64,000 nucleotides of DNA, taken from positions 21,187,896-21,251,895 of the forward strand of contig JBCNJP010000003.1 of NCBI GenBank assembly GCA_039602395.1, read 5' to 3'. Position 1 is the stretch's first letter. Every line of letters begins with the position of its first letter. A program made the translations under genes and the position numbers. Of this stretch, positions 1 through 10,184 are shown one piece after another. Under the pieces are notes generated by a model. That model was given only the letters and a program-made list of their open reading frames with translations. It made no database searches and was not told where the DNA came from. The stretch comes from Deinandra increscens subsp. villosa. Its lineage: Eukaryota; Streptophyta; Magnoliopsida; Asterales; Asteraceae.

Positions 1-917
1 GTTTGGTTCTAAGGCTCTTGAAATCCTAAAATGGTATTTATGCTCAAAACCCGAATTAAGAATTGGTCTGATTGATGATTTGTGAAAAACAAACCTAAAT
101 CCCCAATTGTTCATGCATAAAAACGTTAACTTTTGGATTAGAAGAATATAGATGAAATTGGACATGATAGTTTAGACTCGTTGGGCCTAACGAGCCTGTA
201 CAAGGGCTACAATAAGCCTAAATCGGCCTAAGCAAAGCAACACGTCCTAATGACGTGCCTTTGCAAAGCTAGGCCGTCCAAAGGACAAGCCTTAACAATG
301 CTAGGCGTTCTAAGACTGAGCCTTAGCAAGGCTACCTAAACGAGCCTAGAGCACCTAACTAAGAACCTAAACTAAACTAATTAAACTAATAAAGCGATAA
401 ATAAACGAATAACGAAAGGAAGAAAGAAAGGAAACAAAGAAAGAAAAAGAAGACGAATTACCTCAAATAAGCTTTTCAAACGAGACGAGCTTGAAGGGCA
501 GCACCTCCTCGCCGAGAGCATAAAAAACTACTAAGCACGACACCCGAAGGGGTATTGTACTTGTGGAACCACCAAAATTTGGTTATTCCACTTGTTTATA
601 CTCAAACTAGGAGTTGGAAACTATAAGGGACCTAAAAGAGGCATTTATAGGTGTATAAGGAATGAAATTTTCGCTGGTGGGGCAATGTGGGACGAAATTC
701 GCGACTAGCAACTCACCAACAAACATCAAACTTGTTTTTGCGATTCCCGCTTCGTTATAACTCGGTTTCGCATGCGGTTTTCGCCCACGTTCATCATTTT
801 CAGAGTATTATCATATGGAATAGAGTAATCCAACATTCATGGTTTGAGAATTGAGCTTAAACCTTGGATCTTGATGTTGGTCGAGTTTCTGAGTTTTTGA
901 AACATACGGATGTTACA
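1..917 (-). repeat. 3' LTR of element A (truncated by window edge)
   Basis: Nearly identical to 6211-7129. The terminal TGTAACATCC on the minus strand ends at 917, and the next bases toward the interior form a purine tract on the minus strand. The rest of this LTR lies outside the window. Confidence 0.85.
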
Positions 918-931
918 GTCTCCCTACTTTA
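918..931 (-). other. Polypurine tract of element A
   Basis: On the minus strand AAAGTAGGGAGAC directly precedes the 3' LTR. The neighbouring sequence (about 935-955) contains the TTTCGTCCCGAAAT palindrome, which also occurs at the 3' end of element B and is typical of the 3' end of plant chromovirus pol. Confidence 0.7.
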
Positions 932-1839
932 GGAAATTTCGTCCCGAAATTCAGTTAGTAGAGACTTTAGGAAAAAAGGAATGAGGATAATTAATGTTAT
1001 ACCGAAAAGTACACTTATACTTAAAAAAAAAAATTGTAAAGGTTTCCTTTGAAATAGTGATATAAACTTGTGACACGAATTTTTGACACACGACCAGGGC
1101 CAACTCTCGGTCCGACACCTAGCCAACTTTTAAAGCACCACCAATGCTTATATATAGGGTGTACCGCAGCTAACCCACCACATCGTTGCTACTTCAAAAG
1201 CATGCTAGTTATCTACGAAGAGACTCCCTCACACAATTCAAATGTACAGAAAAGGTTTTGATAATGGAATACTTGACACCGCAAGATCCGGACGTAATAT
1301 ATATAACACGTGATACATTTGATAATGACATGGTTAATGGCATACAGGCATGGAATGAGTACAATGTCGAGAATCAAAGATCATAGATGATTCGAAGACG
1401 AGAATGCATGATTTGACCAAACAACTTGATCAGTAAAGTGAAAGCCACGGTCTCCCCTACTTTAGGATATCCAAATGAGGAGAGGCGGAGGATAGAATAT
1501 GAGGTTGAGGGTTAACATGTATCCATTTGAAAGTGATAACTTGATTAATTAAAATCAATGTAAGTGAATGTATCCATCAAAATTGAAATCAATGTAACTG
1601 ACAAAAAAATATCGGATTTCAAACAAGAGAACGCGTTCAATTCTGGCGAACTAGATGTGTCGCGACTCACACCCAGTCCACCTTTCTCGAGGCGCGGGGT
1701 CTAGACGAAATCCAAAAAAAAAAACAAATTTCTTGCTAATACGACAAGACCTCACGGCTATGACCCAAAATCAATCGTATGGTTAACTAGTATTACATAC
1801 AATTGATGGTTATAGTTCGTATGAGTCTTGGTTAGCAAG

Positions 1840-2065
1840 ATTGGTAAAGCATGTGATAGTGAAAACACGTGATAATAAAAACATGCAATATTGAAAACAT
1901 GTGATAAGGTGGTCATGTGATAATGAAAACGTGTAACATTGATGACATGAAATAATGGAAACATGTGGTAATGATAAATATGAAAATTTGTGATAATGAA
2001 AACTTGAGATAGTGAAAACATTAAAGCATGAGATTGTGAAAACATTTGATCATGAAAACATGGGT
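1840..2065. repeat. Degenerate short-motif array: GTGATAATGAAAACATG-like
   Basis: About a dozen imperfect copies of a 15-18-bp unit resembling GTGATAATGAAAACATG follow one another without fixed spacing. They give short accidental ORFs rich in His and Tyr on the minus strand, which I do not consider genes. Confidence 0.6.
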
Positions 2066-2229
2066 AACGCTAGTACAAAGGCTAATCGCGATAAGCGAAC
2101 AGATTACAAGTGGTATATCTATCAAATGGCATGATTCGAATGAATGGACTAACTTAAATCGAGTGACATGAATTTGAAAGTTGAATATCAATTGAGCATA
2201 AGCATGTACTAAGTTTGAAATCATGAACT

Positions 2230-2640
2230 GAAGGTCTAAACATGCAAGTTTGAATTTTGAAATACATGAATTGAACCGGATGTTGGAATATACACACCGA
2301 ATATAGAAATCTTCAAGCTAAGAGTTGAAAACAATAAACCAAGAGTTGAATTTGCGAGCCGAGAGTTGAATACCGCAAGCCAAGCGTTGAACATCACAAC
2401 CGAATTCACCATCTGTGAGTCGAAAATCGCAAACCGAACTCACCAATCAATTTTTTTGAATAATGTGAGTTACAAATTTTTGAATAAACACGTCATGTAT
2501 TGACACCACAAGTTTTAATCCATAAATCAACATTAGAAACTGGGAATTGAGTCCACACATCGAGTATTGAATAAAGCGAGTTTGGAACTCATACACCGAG
2601 CATTGAAAACCACAGATTAAGTTCGAAACATTAAATAGCG
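2230..2640. repeat. Degenerate short-motif array: GAGTTGAA / CCGAAT-like
   Basis: Units such as GAGTTGAA, AAGCCAAG and ACCGAA recur every 20-30 bp across roughly 400 bp. The pattern is distinct from the neighbouring 1840-2065 array and too degenerate for a clean period to be set by eye. Confidence 0.45.
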
Positions 2641-2949
2641 CTAACATAAAAAAATTACGATATGTATTCGAAATGCGGAATAACGCGAGTCTTCCTAAAG
2701 ATTAGTGTTTGGGTGAAAATTTCATGAAAATTTTGAAAATAGGATTCAAGTAATTTCGAACATCGCCAACGAAGGCGATAACAAATTTATCCAGAAAAGA
2801 GCTGCAAAAGAATCTAGGAGTTCCACAAGAGTGCTTGGTTAGCCATAAGAAGCTTATGGCTAGGCACAATTATGGATTCAAAAAGAAACGTTGATCATGA
2901 CTGAGAAGTATCTATAGTATATATAAGTAGTACAGATGCGGGGATATCG

Positions 2950-3440
2950 TCATCATGAATGCGATAAAAGACTAAATGGGAGTCGCAATTGCGGGAGGAA
3001 GAGAATTAGAGGTAAGTGGCTGACACAAAACAGTGTGAGGCGATATGGTGACTTGCCAACAGGAGTAGTACTGGGTAAATTAATGCGGAAGTCGTCTTGG
3101 CGAATGGGAGGAAGACCCAATATGTCTTCGGGAAACACTTCAGGGAAGTCCCGAATGACTAGGATGTCTTGGACTCCCTATTCCTAATTACAAACATCCA
3201 CAATGCTGACCAGACAAGTCATGTACTCCTTATGCAAGTACTTGTGGGATTTAACGCCGGACATAAGCTAGAGCCTGTGGAACGGTTTATCACCATAGAT
3301 TGTCAGGACTTGATTGTCGAGAGGGGAAAACGAACGATCTTCGAATTCGCGATACACACAAATTTGACGTTAGTTAGGGTAAAAATGAGTTTGGATAAAA
3401 ATAATTGTTAAGGCGAAACAGTTGGAACATCGCGTGATTG
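2950..3440 (-). pseudogene. Gypsy pol remnant: protease-to-RT linker
   Basis: On the minus strand 3138-3010 encodes the linker typical of plant Ty3/gypsy polyproteins just before reverse transcriptase: a VFPEDLPGLPP-like motif (here MFPEDILGLPP) followed by KSPYRL. Upstream in this orientation (about 3340-3190) are weaker matches to the segment between protease and RT, with stops between them. The RT catalytic core is absent. This is the only recognisable coding trace in element A and fixes its orientation as minus and its class as gypsy. Confidence 0.7.
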
Positions 3441-5032
3441 CGTTTGGAATATAACCTTGAATATAAAGGATGAGTTTTTTTTTTAATTTAATAAACATGT
3501 ATAGTTATCTACTCGTAAAGTTGTAAAATCGTAAACTCGTACACATGCAATCCCTTAATCATGTGGACTCGTAAACTCATAATTTCCTAAACGAGTAAAT
3601 TCCTAAACATGTATACCTAAAAGTGCAAAACGTGATATTTTGTAGGGGTTCAAAAATGGATAATTTAATATTTTCTAAAACGTGATATCATGTACATTTG
3701 AGTCCGTAGGCTCGTTAATGGGTAAACGCGTTAACTCATAAGCATGTAATCCCGTAACCATACAAACTTGTAAACTCATAAACCCATCGACAAGCACTCG
3801 CTCACCTGTAAATGAGTTAAAAAGCAAAATACGTGCTATAAATAGGTTTTGAAATGATGAGTGTAAATTGTATTAAATTGTACATCGACCAATGAAATCA
3901 CAAATGAATTTGCCAAAAAATCGTAAACTTATAAACCAACTGACTGGATTCAAACGATAAATTTGACTTAAGATCAAAACAGTTACTATGCGCAATCTGT
4001 TTGGCTAGTTTGACCGAAGCATTGTCAGCAATGACCAACCTAGGACACACATTGTAGAGTTGCGTGTCACCATGCAGGTGTGTCTATTGGGCATTGGTGC
4101 AACAGGTTGGCCTATGATTGGAACAATGGGTTGTTGGGTTGAGTCTAAAATGGGTTGGCAACACGATTTGATAAAACAATCAATCGACCGCGACTTGAGA
4201 ATCGTGAAATGAAGGTTTTGAAACTAAGCAAAAGTGTTTTATGAACTCACAAGGTTTTGGTTTAAAATGGGATAATCAGATCCATAACACATTTATGGTG
4301 ACGAGGAATGGCATAAATTTGAAATACAAGGACGATGTGTGAAAAATCAAGAGTATGTGAAATCATGAGGGTAACAAATTGATTGTAAAAACATCGCGAA
4401 ATATCTCAAGGGTGGAATCGGAAAATTGTAAGACTTGAGCTACAAATTAAATAACCAAGGGGTTATTTGAATTCTCAAAGGTGAGTCGAAATGGAACTGT
4501 GAACCTATAACGTAAATCGTAGGATAGTTTAGGATGTGATATGCCACAGGAGTGTCGTACAACATTATAACATTGTGAAATAGAAATCACAAGGATGACT
4601 TTGAATGTAATAAAACACGAAAGGTTTGAATATGAAAAATCAATCGACTAAAACATGAGTGTAAAATATGTAAAATTATGAAAGTAAGTGTTGATGGTGA
4701 AAATTTCAAAAATGCCATTGAAATCATGAAAAGTGGTGTTTTAGCCATGAAATCTTGAAAATCAAAAGAATATCATAGATCGAAATAGAAGTATAAATAG
4801 GATATCATGAAACCGCATGCAAAACAAGAAAAGGCTAGGAAGCCTGAAATTGAGTCCATAAGTGTGTGATAAGTGTTAGACTTGAGGTACATCATAACTA
4901 AGAAAAAAAACAAGACATAAAAAGGGCAATCTCTAAGCGAAGCATGCAATATACACGAGGTTCTCGTGTTTGGACACCTAAGGCAATAGTCTAGGTCATT
5001 CCATTTCTAATAACCTAGTTCCCTATATCCAT
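3441..5032 (-). other. Element A interior, 5' half: leader and eroded gag position, no gene seen
   Basis: This is the position of leader and gag, but I find no gag motif or zinc knuckle. About 3490-3830 is another degenerate array based on GTAAACTCGTAAAC-like units. The rest is AT-rich unique-looking sequence. Confidence 0.5.
3490..3830. repeat. Degenerate short-motif array: GTAAACTCGTAAAC-like
   Basis: The words CGTAAACTC, CATGTAATCCC and CGTAAAC recur with variable spacing. This is the third separate motif array within the same element interior. Confidence 0.5.
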
Positions 5033-5045
5033 GGCTCTGATACCA
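5033..5045 (-). other. Primer binding site of element A (Met-tRNA type)
   Basis: The minus strand reads TGGTATCAGAGCC, the usual plant retrotransposon primer site for initiator Met tRNA, three bases inside the end of the 5' LTR at 5049. Confidence 0.85.
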
Positions 5046-5048
5046 ATC

Positions 5049-7129
5049 TGTCACACCCCAACCGACGGCGGAAACGTCAGGGCATGATTAGATTGCCCAT
5101 AAGCTCATGACAACTAATTTAGTGACAATAGTTAAATAATAAATTTTATTGATAGCATTAAAAAATAAAACAATACATCACATATTAATAACAAATATAA
5201 TTTATTTATTAAACTAGGTCCAAAAGCCCTATGTGATAGCATCTTGAAACATCAACATCATAGCCTGCAACATGTATAAAATAAAGGGGGTCAACTATAA
5301 ATAGTTGGTGAGTAACCACAAGTTTGATACATAACATATATATGAAAAACATGCGTTACATGTCATATGATAGAATAAGTGAAATATAACATGCTAGAAG
5401 ATATTGACAACATGAAAGACTAGGCATAACCAAAATTGTTGGTAATAAATGACAACATGAAAGACTAGGCATAAACAAACCTCAATGACGTATGATAGAT
5501 TCCCTAACTTCGCAGGTTAGACTATATGAAATAATGAAATAGGCTCCAAACACCCAACTCCAAACCGGTCAAGTTGAGTGGGTTGTCAACCGATAGATCT
5601 ACCTTTTTTACCCCAGGCCTTACGTTAATGTTTATGCCAAATGAAAGACATGACAGACATGACAACCATGACATACTTGACATTCAATGATAAATATGAA
5701 AACCTTTGATAAACATGAAAACCTTTGATAAACATGAAAGCCTTTTAAAATTACATATTGACAAATCATGCTAGAAGTCACATAACACATAATTCACACA
5801 TATATCACATACGCATGGTAATTGATAAACTTTAAAGATATCACTTTGAAATAGGATACATGTTGCAACCCCAAAAATGAGAAAATGAGAAAAGGGACAA
5901 GGATTACTCACTTGGATTAGAAGTTAAGTCCATGAAACGAAGTGATAGTGAAAGGATTAGTCCTGAAGATTTATCCTAAAATAATAGAAGGGGCGACATG
6001 AATATTGGACTATGGATTCTAAGCTCTTATGCATTCGGGGAATCAGTTTTAATGTTATTAATTGAAGTTTGAAAAATTTAACTTTTAAGAGTAACAATAC
6101 CTTAAACGTTACTAGACATGCTTTGGCCTAATAGGTTATGACACCCTTCCAGTTACTACATGTCATTCACGTCTCGAGTACTATCACTAATTATGTTTGA
6201 TAAAAGAATAGGTTTGGTTCTAAGGCTCTTGAAATCCTAAAATGGTATTTATGTTCAAAACCCGAATTAAGAATTGGTCTGATTGATGATTTATGAAAAA
6301 CAAACCTAAATCCCCAATTGTTCATGCATAAAAACTTTAACTTTTGGATTAGAAGAATATAGATGAAATTGGACATGATAGTTTAGACTCGTTGGGCCTA
6401 ACGAGCCTCTACAAGGGCTACAGTAAGCCTAAATCGGCCTAAGCAAAGCAACATGTCCTAATGACGTGCCTTTGCAAAGCTAGGCCGTCCAAAGGACAAG
6501 CCTTAACAATGCTAGGCGTTCTAAGAACGAGCCTTAGCAAGGCTACCTAAACGAGCCTAGAGCACCTAACTAAGAACCTAAACTAAAGTAATTAAACTAA
6601 TAAAGCGATAAATAAACGAATAACGAAAGGAAGAAAGAAAGGAAACAAAGAAAGAAAAGGAAGACGAATTACCTCAAATAAGCTTTTCAAACGAGACGAG
6701 CTTGAAGGGCAGCACCTCCTCGCCGAGAGCATAAAAAACTACTAAGCACGACACCCGAAGGGGTATTGTACTTGTGGAACCACCAAAATTTGGTTATTCC
6801 ACTTGTTTATACTCAAACTAGGAGTTGGAAACTATAAGGGACCTAAAAGAGGTATTTATAGGTGTATAAGGAATGAAATTTTCGCTGGTGGGGCAATGTG
6901 GGACGAAATTCGCGACTAGCAACTCACCAACAAACATCAAACTTGTTTTTGCGATTCCCGCTTCGTTATAACTCGGTTTCGCATGCGGTTTTCGCTCACG
7001 TTCATCATTTTCAGAGTATTATCATATGGAATAGAGTAATCCAACATTCATGGTGTTGAGAATTGAGCTTAAATCTTGGATCTTGATGTTGGTCGAGTTT
7101 TTGAGTTTTTGAAACATACGGATGTTACA
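5049..7129 (-). repeat. 5' LTR of element A (about 2.08 kb)
   Basis: Bounded on the minus strand by TGTAACATCC at 7129 and GGTGTGACA at 5049. The outer 917 bp repeat 1-917 at about 98 percent identity by eye. No coding sequence is recognised; short ORFs are incidental. Confidence 0.85.
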
Positions 7130-9062
7130 CCTAGCACGGGCCGTGCCCGAGTCCAGATTCTACCTATAAAAGCCAAGCTCCTCCCACTTGAAATATTGCT
7201 CATTCTACTCCCTTAATTCTTTAGTGTAGTCTAGTTTTTCTCGTGAGCCATTTGGCGTTTTTATGTTTTTATAAGTGAAGTTTATAAGATCATTAACTGA
7301 AGTAGTTTTTGCAAAGTATTTGTCTATGAATCTTTCTTCTTCTCTTAAGAAAATCTTTAAGGCCATGTTTGGCTAAATTCTTATACTTACTTAGGAAGTA
7401 ATAAACATTTGTTGGGTTGGTTAATGGCTTTATAAGCTTGTTTAAGGTGTGTTTAATGAATTTATGAAAACCCTTTTTATTAAAAGTGTATTACTGATTT
7501 TCTGAACCAAGCGTGCTTCACGTATCACAGACCATTTGGGGAGTGGAAATCCCAAAGGCCAGACTTGTGACACCCGATCGAGGGACGATGCGTGATCCAA
7601 AAGGTGACTCGCGTACCATGCTACATGATACGTTCGAGGTCCTTATGTCTATGTAAGCAAACTCGACTGACCACGCAAGTGCGGGCTGAAAGTATTTGGT
7701 TGGGAACGAGGGTTGGTAATATTTTGTCACTTCACGAAAGTCGAAAGGTACTTGTTTGTGAACATGGCTCTGGTTACGCCGGACGTGCATACGCAAAATC
7801 TGTGTACGAAGAAACGGGCCTTAGTCCCTTAAAAAGATCATTTTCATAATAAAATAATCCGGCACGCAGGGTTGTTCCCCTGCTGGTTCATGACGGCGTG
7901 TCGAGCGTAACGGTTACCCGACCAAGGAGCCCTACAACTAAGTGGCATTACACCACTTCATTTGATCACTCACAACACCTTCCTTCGGCATTCGTACTCC
8001 TCGCAGACGATTAGCAGTTTGATAGTGGTTGACCAGGTGGGCCGAAAGGCGGTCGACTTCCTGTCAGTGAATAATCTTAAGCAAGATTATAAGTGTCTGT
8101 TCAACCTTCCTCAACCACTAGTAAGTTCTCCCAAGTAATACTAACTTCGATTTCCAAAACTAAAAATACTATCTTAGTTTATCTTTATTTTCATTTCTTG
8201 TTTTTAGTTTAGTTTAACTAACCCTTTCATACTAAATAGATTTGGTTAGACGTTAACAAAGATACAATATTTAAATCCCCACTTTCCATTGTGTCCTTGA
8301 TCGAACCCGATTCAACTTACCACTACTATACTGCTCCACGATGGGTGCACTTGCCCATGATGTGGTAGGTTATCAGTAAATCAGGTTTTATAAATTTAAA
8401 AGCTTCAAATGCTAAAAAGGTGTCACAAAATAATATCATATTTTATATATACACCACAGCACACCAAGGTGATTGTCACGTTAGTAGCAGCCTTAGGCAC
8501 TACGCAAAGAGCTCTGAGTGACGCTTTGGAGGGCATTACGCGATTGCGGGAAAAGCAGCGGCATTCGGATAAGCTAATCGAGTCTTCAAGACGTAATCTG
8601 GATCAAACAGAACCGGTACCTAATAACTCGGCGGATCATATACAGACGTGTAGGAACATGGTGGTTATTCAAAAGAAAAGACAACTCGTAGCTTACGTTA
8701 GAGTAAATGAGTAGGGACATTTGTCGGAAAATCCCAAGAGGGGAAGGTCTCGAGAATCCTCTAGTAAGAGTTCAGCTAAGGAACTGGAGTGCAAGGCAAA
8801 GTCTATTATTTTCAGTTATCTTCAAAGATCTGCTTATTCTGTTCTAGGTTGTGCAACTTATCGAAAGTTGTTTCCTTATCTAACTTGGCCATTAAAATTT
8901 AGACACCTGCTTAAATGAATGAAATTGCAAACAGTTGCGACTTTAATTTTTTTGAAGTGATTGTTAAAATTTGTTATGTGATGTTTCTACCATTTGATTG
9001 ATTGTTATATGCTCAAATGATAAATACCGGGATATTAATCGTTTATGTGCATTACAGAGACA
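7130..9062 (+). mobile_element. Element B: 5' LTR remnant and leader of a plus-strand gypsy element
   Basis: The sequence resumes immediately after the end of element A and leads into a plus-strand gag. A TATA box (TATAAAAG, 7165-7172) followed by transcript-like sequence suggests the downstream part of an LTR whose upstream part was separated by the insertion of A. A clear LTR end and primer site are not visible; a TATCAG word near 8370 is too poor a match. An open frame at 8409-8714 (101 codons) lies in the leader and is not recognised. Confidence 0.55.
7165..7172 (+). promoter_or_regulatory. Candidate LTR TATA box of element B
   Basis: TATAAAAG in a GC-moderate context, 36 bp downstream of the element A junction, at the position expected for the LTR promoter of B. 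Confidence 0.45.
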
Positions 9063-10178
9063 ATGGCTTGACGTGGTAGAGGTCGTAGTAATATAATCCT
9101 TATGACCCCAGAGGAGCATAATGTAATCAATGGTCAGAGTGTTGCGGCAGCGTTGGCAGCGCACTCTCAAGCGAATTTAACTGCACCTGGTATGTGTAAG
9201 TACAAGACGTTCATGGACTGCAAGCCGCACACGTTCAATGGAACGGAGGGTGTTGTAGGTCTACTCCGTTGGATGGAGAAATCGGAATCCGTTTTTGAGA
9301 TGTGTAATTGCCCTATCGAGTACCAAGTAAAGTATGCCACTAGAATGTTTGAAGGAGTAGCCTTAACATGGTGGAATACCCAAGTTCATGTTTTTGGACT
9401 AGAAGCTGTTAATGCAATGCCATGGGCTGAATTTACGAAGATGTTGGTAGAAGAGTACTACCCACGAAGGGAATTTCAAAAGCTTGAAATGAAATTCAGA
9501 AATTTGAAAATGGAAGGGTCTGAAATTGACGCTTATGTTGTTCGATCTAATAAGCTAGCTTTGTTATGCCCTACTCTGGTGGATCTGCCATATAGGAGAA
9601 TCGAGCGATTTATTGACGAGCTGGTGCCCCAAATCCAAAGTCATGTGACTTCAATCAATCCAACCTCGATCAGGGATGCGATTAATTTGGCACACAAATT
9701 GATTGACCAAGCTGTGCAACAGGGAATTTTGCCTCCTCAAAAGGCATTGTCTGGTTCTTCTGACAGCAAAAGGAAATGGGATGATACTAGTAAAGACAAG
9801 TCTGGTTCCGGTCAAAACCAGAACATGAAAGTCGACAGCAACAAGGGCAAAAAGAACAGTAAGGGTTCGAGTGTTGTTGCTGGTAGATATCAAGGAACCT
9901 TGCCAAGGTGTGACAAGTGTGGCTTTGATCATGAGGGCATCTGTGACAGCATAAAGTGCCGCCAGTGTGGTAAAGGCGGGTACAGGGCAGAAGAATGCAG
10001 AAACAAGGTGAAAAAGTGGCAAGGAAACCGGGGAAATCAAACAGGATGCTTCAAGTGTGGACGGATGGGACATCTCAAGACGGATTGTCCAAGGCTGAAG
10101 AGGAATGGCAATGGCGAAAACAACAATGCAGGAACTCGCCCAGCTCAAGCGTACGTGATGGGAACAATAGGACTCTAA
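9063..10178 (+). CDS. Gypsy gag of element B (nonsense at codon 3; open from 9102)
   Basis: Nucleocapsid/capsid polyprotein of a plant chromovirus. It packages element RNA in cytoplasmic particles. The natural start is probably ATG 9063, giving M-A-stop-R-G-R-G-R: codon 3 is TGA at 9069-9071, where an Arg CGA is expected from the repeated Arg-Gly start of such gags. From Met 9102 the frame is open for 358 codons. The capsid (retrotransposon gag) core spans roughly residues 35-200, with a WW motif in ALTWWNTQ and the EYYPRRE motif. Two Cys-rich knuckles follow: CRQCGKGGYRAEEC (Tyr where His is usual) and a perfect CFKCGRMGHLKTDC. It is the longest intact gag frame in the window. Translation from 9102 is possible, but the rest of the element is dead. 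Confidence 0.85.
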
Positions 10179-10184
10179 AGTAAA

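Larger units (their letters stand above)
932..2949 (-). other. Element A interior, 3' half: no recognisable gene
   Basis: No reading frame here resembles integrase, RNase H or a chromodomain beyond short accidental ORFs. The sequence is AT-rich and contains two degenerate short-motif arrays annotated separately. By position it should correspond to the downstream part of pol, but it is replaced or eroded past recognition. Confidence 0.5.
1..7129 (-). mobile_element. Element A: minus-strand Ty3/gypsy-type LTR element, mostly non-coding inside
   Basis: Two direct repeats (1-917, entering from outside the window, and 6211-7129 as part of 5049-7129) are LTRs. On the minus strand the LTR begins TGTAACATCC and ends GGTGTGACA, followed by a Met-type primer site. 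A purine tract lies beside the other LTR. By eye the shared 917 bp differ at about 15 sites. The interior holds only a short recognisable gypsy pol remnant (2950-3440) plus degenerate short-motif arrays, so this copy cannot encode its own proteins. It sits inside the 5' LTR/leader of element B. Confidence 0.85.

Noticed and set aside
8355..8375. TATCAG word as a primer site for element B
   Set aside because: Only a partial match to the Met-type primer site and not next to a convincing LTR end.
9651..10148. 165-codon minus-strand ORF
   Set aside because: Antisense shadow of the gag of B; no domain and no plausible start context.
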